Below, piece by piece: positions 21,336 to 30,365 of a DNA stretch of 43,731 bases. The position numbers and the translations under genes were made by a program. The stretch comes from Clostridia bacterium. Its GTDB lineage: Bacteria; Bacillota; Clostridia; Christensenellales; Aristaeellaceae. Within the stretch, counting starts at the first letter, position 1. Each line of letters begins with the position of its first letter. The stretch lies in assembly GCA_017481825.1 (NCBI GenBank), contig JAFUOR010000011.1, forward strand, positions 1 through 43,731, given 5' to 3'. The notes beneath the pieces were generated by a model. That model was not told where the DNA came from. It saw nothing but the letters and a program-made list of their open reading frames with translations, and did no database searches.

Positions 21336-21948
21336 GGGATCATCCTCTCTGTTGACATAGATAGCAGAAATATATTGTTTCGTCGTAGACGTAGGGGGTG
21401 TGGAAACTGTGGAAAAGTCCCTCAACCCCGGTCTGCCACTGACTTTGCTTGCTGGGATAACGTGGGGATAAAAGGCCGCCTGTGTCCACAGGGATGTGGA
21501 TGAACCGACCTTCAGGAATGTATTCGGGTTATGCCCAGGCATTTCCTGCCTGAACGGAATGTATGCCGTGTATATTTTTAGGGAAAAACGTCCCCAAAAG
21601 ACGGTTCATGCAGAAAAAACATCCATCATAGATGAAAGTAATAAACAGTTTGAACAGCCTGTGGATAACTTTCCTGTGGACAAGCGAAAACGGTACGATA
21701 TGCGGCTTTTCGTCTTTTTTGGCGCAGCTTGTCCACAAACAATCCCCAAAAACCAGACAGCGAAACGTCAAGCTTTCATAACTCTGCATACGCCTGCATA
21801 CCCCTTCCCGTCTCCTTTAACTCCCACGCGTGCGCATCTGCAACCGAAAGCATGCAACTCAATCGTGAAAAGGAGGTATAGGGGCGAAGCGCCCCTATGC
21901 GGGATATAAGGGCAGTGCCCTCCCGGGGTCCAGGAGCAGAGCTCCTGG
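21336..21948. other. oriC: Probable chromosomal origin region (oriC)
   Basis: 613 bp non-coding DNA upstream of dnaN. DnaA-box-like sequences: TGTGGAAAC 21399, TGTGGAAAA 21409, GTGTCCACA 21482, TGTGGATGA 21495, TGTGGATAA 21660 (perfect), TGTGGACAA 21675 and TTGTCCACA 21729. The AT-richer piece 21570-21660 could be the unwinding element. Gene direction switches here: minus to the left, mainly plus to the right (from 24406), as expected for leading-strand genes leaving an origin. The region is confirmed as origin-proximal by dnaN, recF and parS; the exact start site is not proven, since denser box clusters lie at 12336 and 15944. Confidence 0.7.
21880..21948. repeat. Three consecutive short hairpins after the rpiB-like gene
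   Basis: TAGGGGC-GAA-GCGCCCCTA (about 21880-21898), GGGCAGTGCCC (21910-21920) and CCAGGAGC-AGA-GCTCCTGG (21930-21948), the last touching the stop codon. On the minus strand they follow the rpiB-like gene and end near TCCTTTT, so they may serve as its terminator. The composition looks like a mobile intergenic repeat common in Clostridia. Confidence 0.5.
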
Positions 21949-22581
21949 TTACAGGGATTTCAGGTAGGAGGCGACTTCGTCGTTTTTGCAGTGGGGGTAG
22001 AAGAGTTCGGCGAAATGTTCACCGGAGATGGTTTCCTTGAGGAAGTCCTGGTCGATATCGTGAAGAATCTCGATGAGCTTACGGTGGGTGACGAGCTTGA
22101 CCTGATCAAGGATCTTCTTATTGCGCTGCTCGGGGATGACGCGCTCCTTGGGATAGCCCTGACCATGGCCGAAGCCAAAGAGCTGCTGGAAGATCATTTC
22201 AAGCTTAAGCTCAGCACCCCAGCCGAAGTCCTTGGCGAAGGGCAGGGCCACGCAGTTGCCGTCGTTGATGTGGGCAAACATGTAGCCGTCGGAGGGATCG
22301 ACCAGATGGCCGCACAGCACGCCGGGGAAAGAATTGCAAGCCAGCATGGCGCCCTCGCCCGTGCCGCATCCGGTCACTACGTAATCCACCGCGCCGGTCT
22401 CCAGCAGAATGCAGGCCATCAGCCCAATCTTGACGTAGGTCAGCTGGCAGGCGTCATCAGCAGTGTACATGCCGAAATTAACAACTTCATGTCCCATTGG
22501 CTCCACAACTTTCTTGAGGCTGGCTTCAATCATCGCATTCTTCGCGGCCTGGCTGTTTTCATTGATCAGTGCAATACGCAT
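21949..22581 (-). CDS. RpiB/LacAB-family sugar-phosphate isomerase
   Basis: 210 aa. N-terminal domain of the RpiB/LacA/LacB fold: MRIALINENSQAAKN, VEPMGHEVVNFGMY and the active-site loop VVTGCGTGEGAMLACNSFPGVLCG with the catalytic Cys, followed by NDGNCVALPF. These enzymes interconvert ribose-5-phosphate and ribulose-5-phosphate or galactose/allose phosphates. The protein is longer than RpiB (about 150 aa) through a C-terminal helical extension (LEMIFQQLFGFGHGQGYPKERV...), known in a subgroup of unclear substrate, so I give no symbol. ATG 22581 has AAAAGGAG upstream; promoter at 22635-22663. Confidence 0.85.
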   Translation of the reverse strand: MRIALINENSQAAKNAMIEASLKKVVEPMGHEVVNFGMYTADDACQLTYVKIGLMACILLETGAVDYVVTGCGTGEGAMLACNSFPGVLCGHLVDPSDGYMFAHINDGNCVALPFAKDFGWGAELKLEMIFQQLFGFGHGQGYPKERVIPEQRNKKILDQVKLVTHRKLIEILHDIDQDFLKETISGEHFAELFYPHCKNDEVASYLKSL

Positions 22582-22634
22582 CGCTGTATTCTCCTTTTAA
22601 TATGATAATGTAAAAAGCATACGCTTCTCATCAT

Positions 22635-22663
22635 ATTATACCATCATTGTTCAGGGAATGCAA
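22635..22663 (-). promoter_or_regulatory. Promoter of the rpiB-like gene
   Basis: Minus strand TTGCAT (22663-22658), 17 nt, TATAAT (22640-22635), about 55 nt before the start codon. Confidence 0.65.
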
Positions 22664-23072
22664 TCAAAAATGCTGAGGGCAGGGCTCGACTCTCTATCCG
22701 GCAGGGACGCTATCCCTGCACCCTGCATAGGGCTCGTTCACTCAACATCGCCCTTCGCTTTCGCCTGCGGCGAATTCCCCACTGGGGAGCCGCTCCGAAC
22801 GATGCCCCCGTGAACCCCTTTTCGCGATCCTGGTTGCGTATCTTCGGTTGGAGTTGCACACGTGTGTTTATAGAGAGAACGAAATCTACTTGTACTTTGT
22901 TTGTCACGCTTTGGCTCAACTTCCCTGTGGTTGTCTCACGTTGCCCGCAGTCTGCGCGTATCTTTGCAGCAACAGGAGGCGGCATTGAAATGGGTCGAAG
23001 ACCTCTCCTGTAAAAGGGTACGGGAGTAAGTGGGTACAAAAAAGCCTTTTTACAGCCAGGGTTCCCACCACG
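22664..23072. other. Intergenic stretch with repeat copy R2
   Basis: About 400 bp between the rpiB-like gene promoter and the terminator of the SH3b gene. It holds the dispersed repeat R2. Apart from that I see no supported gene; the short frames here lack an RBS and resemble the non-coding repeat translation found at R1. Confidence 0.5.
22832..22940 (+). repeat. Dispersed repeat copy R2
   Basis: Second copy of the repeat at 12956-13050, same strand: GGTTGC..., AACGAAATCTACTTGT, TTTGTTTGT and CTTTGGCTC in the same order. A few indels; overall about two-thirds identity. Confidence 0.6.
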
Positions 23073-23117
23073 AAAAAAGACCCGCCCACCACAGAAAGGC
23101 AGCGTGGTGCGCGGGTC
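23073..23117 (-). terminator. Terminator of the SH3b protein gene
   Basis: GACCCGC / GCGGGTC stem (23079-23085, 23111-23117), prolonged by CCACCAC/GTGGTG, then six Ts on the minus strand. Confidence 0.8.
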
Positions 23118-23163
23118 AGAAAGGTAATTGAACGAAACCGGTCAGACAGGAGTGATCAGGAAA

Positions 23164-24090
23164 TTACCAGGTCATGAACCAGGTGGAGATGTAGCCCACA
23201 GTGCCGTTGACATCGACCTTGCACCAGTCAGTGCCGTGTTCGATGACGGTAACGGTGGAGCCCACGGGCAGGGTATTGATGATGCCGCTGTTCAGGGACG
23301 GACCCTTGCGGAAGTTAACGATCTTGCCGCCATTGACATTGATCAGCTTGGCCTGGAAGGGCGCAACAGCTGCGGTGTCATCGGTTTCCTTGAGGAACTT
23401 GGTCATCATGTAGCCAATCTTGCCGTCTTCGACCTGCACCTTGTGCCAGGTATCGCCGGCCTTGAGGATGGTGACCTTCACGCCGTTGCGGTAGTAATCG
23501 AGCACCTTGGCGTCCAGGGACGGGCCCTGGCGCAAGTTGAGCACCTGGGTATCACGGGGATTGTTGACGATGGCAACCTTGCCGGTGGAAACATCGGGGC
23601 TGGGGGTCGCGGTGGAGCCAAAGTTTAGGTACTGGGTGGACATGAAGCCCTCGATGCCGTTCACAGTGACACGGCTCCAGCTTTTGCCCTTTTGCAGAAC
23701 GGTGACCTCGCCGCCGTTCTTCACGGAGGTGAGAATCTTGCCCTCCATGGAAGGCTCTTCGCGCAGGTTCAGGCCGATGCCGGTGTTGGTGCGCACGGTG
23801 GCGGTGGTTTCCGTTGTGGCGGTATTCAGAAACTTGGCCATCATATAGCCGGTTTTGCCGCCGACCTCGACCTTGTGCCATTCGTCGCCGCGCTCAGTGA
23901 TTTCCACCAGCGTGCCGGTAGGGAACTGACCCAGAACCTTAGCCTGCAGGGATGCGGTTTCGCGCAGGTTCAGCGCGCCGCCCTGCACCAGGGCGCTGTC
24001 AGCGGTATCCGCCATAGCGGGGATGGCGCTGAGCATCATGGCAGCAGCGGCAGTCATGCCGGCCAGTTTCTTGATAGACATGTGCTTCAT
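23164..24090 (-). CDS. Secreted protein with four bacterial SH3 domains
   Basis: 308 aa. Signal peptide MKHMSIKKLAGMTAAAAMMLSAIPAMA-DT. The mature protein is four SH3b repeats of about 65 residues, each with the pattern xLNLRexPSLxakVL, a VtVlxxGxxWxKV strand and GYMmtkFL: at about residues 36-98, 99-164, 170-238 and 243-308. SH3b domains bind cell-wall peptides, so this is probably a wall-associated protein. No enzyme domain is attached. AAAGGAGG RBS before ATG 24090. A 13-bp inverted repeat in the upstream region (24170-24221) may be its operator. Confidence 0.9.
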   Translation of the reverse strand: MKHMSIKKLAGMTAAAAMMLSAIPAMADTADSALVQGGALNLRETASLQAKVLGQFPTGTLVEITERGDEWHKVEVGGKTGYMMAKFLNTATTETTATVRTNTGIGLNLREEPSMEGKILTSVKNGGEVTVLQKGKSWSRVTVNGIEGFMSTQYLNFGSTATPSPDVSTGKVAIVNNPRDTQVLNLRQGPSLDAKVLDYYRNGVKVTILKAGDTWHKVQVEDGKIGYMMTKFLKETDDTAAVAPFQAKLINVNGGKIVNFRKGPSLNSGIINTLPVGSTVTVIEHGTDWCKVDVNGTVGYISTWFMTW

Positions 24091-24405
24091 AGAGTTTTCC
24101 TCCTTTGCGGTATGCGGAGCGTCTCGGATTGCGCTCTCGTCCATCAAAACGCATAAAAGAAGGGCTTGCATCCGCTTTTTAACTGGTATAAATTAGTAAT
24201 TCACTGCTTTAAAAAGCGGATTTACCATCAATTAGGAGGTATATTCCCGCAAATGCTTCTTTTTGCACAGCTTTTGTGGATAAACATACCAGGCACAAAA
24301 TCCGCCGAAATTTACAGATATGCGGCATTTGTAGGCTGTACATCGCGCGGTTTTTGCGGTACAATAGACTCGGCTGATTATATCATCCCAAAAGGAGAGA
24401 ACGAT
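24091..24405. other. Divergent intergenic region
   Basis: 315 bp between two divergent secreted-protein genes. It contains the inverted repeat 24170-24221, a perfect single DnaA box TGTGGATAA at 24275-24283 and an AGGAGGT at 24235-24241 without a convincing gene behind it. The frame of the next gene stays open upstream of ATG 24406, but that part has no homology or signal peptide. Confidence 0.5.
24170..24221. repeat. 13-bp perfect inverted repeat
   Basis: ATCCGCTTTTTAA (24170-24182) and its exact inverse TTAAAAAGCGGAT (24209-24221) with a 26-nt AT-rich spacer containing TATAAATTAG. It lies 80 bp upstream of the SH3b gene and could be an operator around its promoter. Confidence 0.55.
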
Positions 24406-25590
24406 ATGAAGATGAAGAGCCTGCTTTGTATGCTGCTGGCGGTATTGCTGCTTCCGGGTATTGCCCTGGCGGAGGAATCCACGGCGGATACGCTGATGCT
24501 TTCGGAACTGACGGAATGGGCAGCGCGCTATCAGGCCCGGGCCATAGCATCCGAGCCGCTGAACATTCCCAAGGAGAGCATCACAGAGGATGGCTATGAG
24601 TTCATCTATGATTTTGCGACCCTCTATGCCGATACGCCTGTAATGAGCAAGGATACGGAAATCAGCGCGGTGGTCATCACCTCCCCAAAAGAGGAAGGCC
24701 CCCGCGGTACGATGGTGGACGACACCATAGCCGTTATCCTGGCTGCTTATTACAATGAAAACGACGAGCTTGCCGGTTCCCGGGAAAGCGCGGCGCTTTA
24801 CCGTGTTGACCTTTTGCCGGATATGCTCCAGTGGGCTCAGGTGCAGCGCGATGGCCAGCGTGTGGAAACCATACAGTACGCTGTGCATGAGCAGCTGACC
24901 ACCGGCGGAGATGGCTATACCGACGCTGGTGTGATCTATACCATGCAGGATGGCACGGTCAGCGCCATCCGCGTGTACGGCCTTGACAGCCGCATCACCG
25001 AGCAGGAGATGTACGCCGTATATACCAGCGTGCGTGACGCGTCGGTGGATACCTCCTATGTGCAGGTGCCCTTCAGCTATGACGGTGCATCCCTGACGCC
25101 CTTTGATGGGGAAGATCTGCATTTCTCCGGTCTGCCCTTTGCGTCTATGAAGCCCGAGGATGCGATCACTGTGCTGGGCGAGCCCATCGATGATCAGTGG
25201 CTGGAGGATGGTGAAAATGGTTATATCCGCACGATGACCTTCGCAGAATGCGAAATTACCTTCCTCTACGATGCAGCCAGGGCCAATGCTGAGGTCTATA
25301 TGCTTCTCATCACTGAGGATGGCTTCGAGGGCCCCCGCGCTGTGCGCATCGGGGATACCTTTGCATCGGTGTTCAACCGCTTCCGCAACGGCGAGGGAGA
25401 GTTTGACGGATTGTCCCGCGAGGTGCTCTACGGCGATGAGAACAGCGGTGTCTTCGGTGTGGCGGAATACGGTGCTGACGCCTCCGCAACGCTGCGCTAC
25501 GGTCTGGTGCTGGAGGATGGCAGCCGCGTGGTGCTGCACCTGACCTTCACCACCATGGAGCTGAGCGAAGTCATGCTTTATGTCAAATAA
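24406..25590 (+). CDS. Secreted protein of unknown function
   Basis: 394 aa with a signal peptide (MKMKSLLCMLLAVLLLPGIALA-EES). The mature part is acidic and rich in Asp/Glu/Tyr. No domain recognised. A segment LHFSGLPFASMKPEDAITVLGEPIDDQW and a later AVRIGDTFASVFNRFRNGEGEFDG look like two copies of a 'GxxFxxxxxxFG' module seen in secreted clostridial proteins. AAAGGAGA RBS before ATG 24406; earlier in-frame ATGs have no signal peptide following. The following gene starts 36 nt later in the same direction, so they are probably one operon. Confidence 0.82.
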   Translation: MKMKSLLCMLLAVLLLPGIALAEESTADTLMLSELTEWAARYQARAIASEPLNIPKESITEDGYEFIYDFATLYADTPVMSKDTEISAVVITSPKEEGPRGTMVDDTIAVILAAYYNENDELAGSRESAALYRVDLLPDMLQWAQVQRDGQRVETIQYAVHEQLTTGGDGYTDAGVIYTMQDGTVSAIRVYGLDSRITEQEMYAVYTSVRDASVDTSYVQVPFSYDGASLTPFDGEDLHFSGLPFASMKPEDAITVLGEPIDDQWLEDGENGYIRTMTFAECEITFLYDAARANAEVYMLLITEDGFEGPRAVRIGDTFASVFNRFRNGEGEFDGLSREVLYGDENSGVFGVAEYGADASATLRYGLVLEDGSRVVLHLTFTTMELSEVMLYVK

Positions 25591-25625
25591 CATCTTCTAT
25601 GTGATCCCCGCGAAAGGAGGTACAC

Positions 25626-28600
25626 ATGATGAAAATTGATCTGACCTGCCCGGTGGAGGCGTGGAAAGCTGAACTGCCCAAGGCCGGTTATCCTGCCTGC
25701 GATGTGACGCTGTTCAATCTCTCGCAGCAGCAGGTGGTATCGGTGGAGGTAACGCTGCTTTTGTCCTCTGCGGACGGAGAGGAAACTGCGAAGATTATCC
25801 ACCGCGGACGCTCGCTGGCAGGCGCTCCGGGCAAGACATTCCAGATGGCCGTGCCGGTGGATACCCATATCAATGCCGAAACCTATGAGATTACGGTGGA
25901 TAAGGTCTGGTTCGATAACGCCTCCGTCTGGCGCCGAGACCGGGAAAACATGGTCGAATACGAGCCGAACAACCTCCGCCGCTCCTCCGCCCTGACCACG
26001 CTGCGCTCCATTGCCGGTGATATGGCCAGCGGCTATCCTGTGCAGCAGAATGGTTTGTGGGTGTGCGTCTGCGGCCGTCCCAATATGGATGATACCGCCG
26101 TTTGCGCCCGATGCCATCGTGAAAAGGAGGAGGTCTTTGCCCGGTATAGCAAGGAGGCCATCGAGGAGGTGGTATCCAGTCGCGAGGCCGAGCTGGCAGC
26201 CAAGGGCCGCGCTGCGATCGAGCAATCCGGCAGGATGCAGACAGCCCGCGAGCAGGATTTCGTGCGCCGCAAAAAGGGGCGTCACCGTGTGCTGGCAGTG
26301 CTGCTGACGCTGGTGCTGATTGTCGGCGCCGCCTATGGCACGGTGTTCCATCTCCTGCCCTACCTGAAATACCAGCAGGCCGTGGCAACCCTCGAAAAGG
26401 GCGATTATGCCGCAGCCGAGGCAGTATTTGTGGAAATGAGCGGCTACCGCGAGGCGGATACCCTGGCCAAGGAGTGCCGCTACCTCACGGCGGACGCCCT
26501 CATCACCACCACCGATCTGAATGTTGCCACCGAGGAGCAGATCATCGAAGCCCGCGTCATCCTCACAGCGCTTGGCGATTATAAGGACAGCGCGTCCCTT
26601 CTTCCCGAATGTGACTGGCAGCAGGCCAATCTCATGCTTGGCGAGGGTCGTCTGGATGAGGCAGAGGCGCTGTATACCGCCCTGGGCGACTACAAGGAAG
26701 CCCCCGCGCAGCTGACGGAGATTGCTTACCTGCGCGCATTCAACCTGATGGAGGATGGCCAGTGGGAAGCGGCCCGCGATGCGCTGCTTGCGCTTGGCGA
26801 TTATAAGGACAGCGCATCCCTGGTCAAGGATACCTGGTATTACCCTGCCACGATGGCGCTGGATACCGGCGATACGGAAACGGGCCTTGCCATGCTGGCA
26901 GAGATCCCCGGTCACCGGGATGCGAATATCCTCATCAAAAAGACGCACTATGAAATTGGTATGCAGCTGCGTGCAGACGGCCTGATTGACGAGGCAGCGG
27001 AAGAATTCTACCTCGCCATCGGCTATGAGGACGCTCAGGCACAGGCCAACGAGTGCTTCTATGGCCCTGCCAGCGATGCGCTGGAGGTCGGCAACTACGA
27101 GCGCGCGGCAGAGCTGTTCAGCAAAATCCTGACCTACCGCGATGCGCAGGAGAAGTGGACTACCGCGACCTACGAGGCAGCGAAGGAAGCCATCCGGAAT
27201 ATCGAATACGATAAGGCCAGGGAGTTCCTTGCTGCCCTTCCCCAGGATTATGAGGATGTGGCTTCCATGACCCTGGACTGCACCTATCTGCCTGCCATGA
27301 ATGCCTACAAGCGCGGCGATTACGAGGAGGCCATTGCAGGCTTTACCGCAGTGATCGACCATCGCGACAGTGCGGAGATGATCGACAAGTGCCGCTACGA
27401 CATGGCGGATGCGCTGCGTGAAGCAGGCAGCTACGACGAGGCCGTGGCGCTCTATGTCGAGCTGGGGGAATACGGCGATGCTGCCAAGCAGATCAGCATC
27501 ACCCGCTATGAGCAGGCAGGCGTACTGCTCAAGGAAAACACCATCGACAGCCTGACTAGGGCGATTGAACTGTATGCGGAGCTGGATACGTACAGATCTA
27601 GCGAGACACAGATCAAAAAGGCGAAATACGCTAAGGCAGAGCTGCTGCTGGATAGCGGTGCCTACGAAGAAGCCAGGGCGCTTTACACTGAGCTTGGTTC
27701 TTACAGCAAATCGAAGACCCGCATCAAGGCCTGTGATTACGGTATCGCCGACGCTTTGGCCGCCAAGGGCGACTGGGAGGCTGCTGCTGCCGCCTTTGAG
27801 GCCCTGGGCTCCTATGAGGACAGTGCCAAGCGTGCCAAGCAGACCCGCTACGACGCTGCTGCAGCGTTGGCTGCGCAGGGCAAATGGCAGGACGCTGTGA
27901 TGATCTTCGACAGCCTTGGCAAGTACGAGGACAGTGCGGATCGCGCCAATCAGCTGCGTTATGAGCATGCTGCGTCTCTGGCGGCAGAAGGCAAATGGCA
28001 GGAAGCCGCGTCGGCCTTTGACGCGTTGGGCAAGTATGGGGACAGTGCGGATCGCGCCAATCAGCTGCGCTACGACGCCGCCTCTGCCATGGCGGAGAAC
28101 AGCCAGTGGGATGAAGCCATCGCGCTCTTTGCCCAGCTGGGGGATTACAGCGACAGCAAGACCCGCATCCAGCAGGTGAACTACGCGCATGCTGCGCAGC
28201 TGGCGCAGCAGGGTGATGTGATCGCCGCTGCGCATCTCTACGAGCAGTGCGGCACCTATGAGGACGCCGCCGTTCAGGCCAGCGTGCTTTACGACAGCTA
28301 TTTCGGCGAGGCAGCCTCCGCCATCGACGCCGCCTATGCCCAGGAGGATTACGCCCAGACCGTGGCACTCCTGCAAAAGCTGGATCTGACGCAGCTTCCC
28401 CGCAAATATGCTTATCTGGCCGATACCTACAAGGAGGCCTGCTATCAGGAGGCCAACCGCCTCTATGATGCGAAGAAGCCCTATGCGGCCCTTGCATATT
28501 ATCAGCTCATCCCCGGCTACAAGAGTGTGGATGAGCGTCTGCAGCGCAGCTGCTACCTGATTCTGGGCACCTGGGAGGATCTGCAGGGCAACCGCTATGT

Positions 28601-28802
28601 CTTCCGGGAGGATGGTACCTGCGATATGCCCGGCGGTACGGTCTACTTCATGGTGGACGGCACGGTGATGCGCACCGGCGATACGGCCAATGAGCTCACC
28701 GAAACTCATCGCCTCACCGGCGTGACCCGCAAGAACGCCTGGCTCTACGACAAGCGCTCCGGGACGGAGATCACCATTTACCTGACCCGCGTCAGCGAGT
28801 AA
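25626..28802 (+). CDS. Membrane-anchored zinc-ribbon/TPR-like repeat protein
   Basis: 1058 aa. Order: a beta-rich N-terminal domain (about 1-140), a zinc ribbon with CVCGRPN...CARC (about 148-168), a charged helix, one membrane segment (HRVLAVLLTLVLIVGAAYGT, about 220-245) and then a long array of about 16 tetratricopeptide-like or Sel1-like repeats (consensus YxxAxxLxxxGxWxxAxxxFxxLGdYxDSaxxxxxxxY) up to about 975, ending in a small C-terminal beta domain (ILGTWEDLQGNRYVFREDGTC). Topology suggests a cytosolic zinc ribbon and an outside repeat array, so it may link the cell surface with a partner inside. AAAGGAGG RBS; a second ATG directly follows the first. Confidence 0.85.
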   Translation: MMKIDLTCPVEAWKAELPKAGYPACDVTLFNLSQQQVVSVEVTLLLSSADGEETAKIIHRGRSLAGAPGKTFQMAVPVDTHINAETYEITVDKVWFDNASVWRRDRENMVEYEPNNLRRSSALTTLRSIAGDMASGYPVQQNGLWVCVCGRPNMDDTAVCARCHREKEEVFARYSKEAIEEVVSSREAELAAKGRAAIEQSGRMQTAREQDFVRRKKGRHRVLAVLLTLVLIVGAAYGTVFHLLPYLKYQQAVATLEKGDYAAAEAVFVEMSGYREADTLAKECRYLTADALITTTDLNVATEEQIIEARVILTALGDYKDSASLLPECDWQQANLMLGEGRLDEAEALYTALGDYKEAPAQLTEIAYLRAFNLMEDGQWEAARDALLALGDYKDSASLVKDTWYYPATMALDTGDTETGLAMLAEIPGHRDANILIKKTHYEIGMQLRADGLIDEAAEEFYLAIGYEDAQAQANECFYGPASDALEVGNYERAAELFSKILTYRDAQEKWTTATYEAAKEAIRNIEYDKAREFLAALPQDYEDVASMTLDCTYLPAMNAYKRGDYEEAIAGFTAVIDHRDSAEMIDKCRYDMADALREAGSYDEAVALYVELGEYGDAAKQISITRYEQAGVLLKENTIDSLTRAIELYAELDTYRSSETQIKKAKYAKAELLLDSGAYEEARALYTELGSYSKSKTRIKACDYGIADALAAKGDWEAAAAAFEALGSYEDSAKRAKQTRYDAAAALAAQGKWQDAVMIFDSLGKYEDSADRANQLRYEHAASLAAEGKWQEAASAFDALGKYGDSADRANQLRYDAASAMAENSQWDEAIALFAQLGDYSDSKTRIQQVNYAHAAQLAQQGDVIAAAHLYEQCGTYEDAAVQASVLYDSYFGEAASAIDAAYAQEDYAQTVALLQKLDLTQLPRKYAYLADTYKEACYQEANRLYDAKKPYAALAYYQLIPGYKSVDERLQRSCYLILGTWEDLQGNRYVFREDGTCDMPGGTVYFMVDGTVMRTGDTANELTETHRLTGVTRKNAWLYDKRSGTEITIYLTRVSE

Positions 28803-28881
28803 GGTTGTTACAATTGTAAACGCAAGAAAAGCGGACAGTCCATGCGTTATATAGACAGAAAAACATGGGAGGAATTACCTT

Positions 28882-30342
28882 ATGAAGAAGATTCTGTCTT
28901 TGGCGATGGCCTGCCTGCTTTTTTGCTCCCTGATGGCCACTGCGCTGGCCAACAGCTGGGGTGCATCCGGCGGGGTGTATGATATCGTGAGCAACGATCA
29001 CGCCTACGATGATTACGTGTGTGCCGACTGCACGGACAGCGATTACGTGGCTGGCCGCCATGTGACCCATGCGGTGCTCAAGAGCCGCTACCACAACCTG
29101 CTCATGACGACCTACCGCGACGATAACGGCGCATGGCGCGAGGACGTTCTCTCCACGACCGCCGTCTATCAGCCGGATGACGCCCGCAGTCAGGTGGTGG
29201 AGATCGAGCATGCTAACGGCGGCCTGAAGCTGATTTATAACAAGAGCGAAGAGTACTACTTTGTCTACGAGGAAGGTAAATACATCCTCTGGAGTGTCCT
29301 ATTTGATACCGATTCCTTCTTTGGCGGCAGCTATAGCCGCGCCACGGAGGACAGCAAGGAGAAGGAGCTGGGCAATTACGTGCTCTGGCAGAGCGACTTT
29401 GAGGGCGTGGGCAATGCCATCGGCGATGCGGTATGGCGTGTGGATGACGTGACCCTGGATGAATTCAACATTACCCTGCTTCCCCGCACAATGAGCGAGG
29501 TTCGTCGGTCCAACCATGTTTCCGCAGCGCTGCTGGAGGCTGCTGCTCCCTTTGTATTCGAGCTGCGTGCGGCGGACGAAAAGGGTATCAAGCTGCCTGT
29601 TTACGCCGCTCCGAGCGAGGACGCCTATCGCGCTGCCAACGGCAAGGCCTCCGTCAGCACGGCAGGGGAAATGAAGGTGCTGGGAGCCTGGGATGGCTGG
29701 ACGCTCATTGAGTATGAGGTCAGTCAGCGTACCAGCCGCATCGGTTATGTCGAGGCCGTGCTGGAAGATGCGCAACCGCTTGATTTTACCAACATTCCCC
29801 TTGTTACCGCCTGCGATACCTATCTGACAGATGATCCCTTCGTGTCCCAGTACGCGCAGGTGAACATCAAGGCCAACAAAGAGGTCACGGGCCTCAAGCT
29901 CCTCAACGATTACTACGCCTATGTGTCCTACAATCATGGGGGGCAGGAAATCTGGGGCTTTGTGCCTTTGAAGGATCTCCAGCTGATGGCGGATGAAAAC
30001 CGCTGGGATGTGATGGATTCCCTCATCGGAAAGTGGAGACTTGCGGATGAAGGTGCAATTCTGGCCGATCTCAAATACTTCTTCTCCGACGGCACCTATC
30101 AGGGACGCAGCCTTGATGACCGTAGCCAGATCCTCGAAAGCGGTACCTGGCATGTGGTGGAGTGTGAGGACAAGGCAGCCTATGAGGATGTTCCTCTGTA
30201 TGAGATATTCTTCGTTCTGAATGACGGTACCGGGTATCGTTACGCTCTGTCCATTAACGATGACGGCAGCATCACCATGTACACCAACGAGGAGAGCCTC
30301 CGCTATACGCGCAATGAGTATTCGACCTACGGCAACGGATGA
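28882..30342 (+). CDS. Secreted protein, unknown function
   Basis: 486 aa with a signal peptide (MKKILSLAMACLLFCSLMATALA-NS). No family recognised. An early YVCADCTDSDYV pair of Cys, then beta-rich sequence. A middle part (about 230-330: IKLPVYAAPSEDAYRAANGKASVSTAGEMKVLGAWDGWTLIEYEV) resembles an SH3b-like domain. The last 100 residues (SLIGKWRLADEGAILADLKYFFSDGTYQG) resemble the small C-terminal beta domain of the preceding TPR protein (LGTWEDLQGN.YVFREDGT). That shared end suggests the two proteins work in the same surface system. RBS GGAGG before ATG 28882. Confidence 0.8.
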   Translation: MKKILSLAMACLLFCSLMATALANSWGASGGVYDIVSNDHAYDDYVCADCTDSDYVAGRHVTHAVLKSRYHNLLMTTYRDDNGAWREDVLSTTAVYQPDDARSQVVEIEHANGGLKLIYNKSEEYYFVYEEGKYILWSVLFDTDSFFGGSYSRATEDSKEKELGNYVLWQSDFEGVGNAIGDAVWRVDDVTLDEFNITLLPRTMSEVRRSNHVSAALLEAAAPFVFELRAADEKGIKLPVYAAPSEDAYRAANGKASVSTAGEMKVLGAWDGWTLIEYEVSQRTSRIGYVEAVLEDAQPLDFTNIPLVTACDTYLTDDPFVSQYAQVNIKANKEVTGLKLLNDYYAYVSYNHGGQEIWGFVPLKDLQLMADENRWDVMDSLIGKWRLADEGAILADLKYFFSDGTYQGRSLDDRSQILESGTWHVVECEDKAAYEDVPLYEIFFVLNDGTGYRYALSINDDGSITMYTNEESLRYTRNEYSTYGNG

Positions 30343-30365
30343 GGAGAATGATTCAACAGAAAAGA

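Noticed and set aside
20220-21542. Longer 440-aa start for dnaN
   Set aside because: The additional N-terminus covers DnaA boxes and has no similarity to clamps; ATG 21335 has a proper RBS and the family length.
22710-23039. 109-aa minus-strand frame between rpiB-like and SH3b genes
   Set aside because: Overlaps the dispersed repeat R2, lacks an RBS, and shows a sequence type frequent in spurious repeat-derived frames.
25578-28709. 1043-codon minus-strand open frame opposite the TPR protein
   Set aside because: The repeat-rich plus-strand gene has a clear RBS, zinc ribbon, membrane helix and repeats. The antisense frame has low-complexity hydrophobic sequence and is a shadow.
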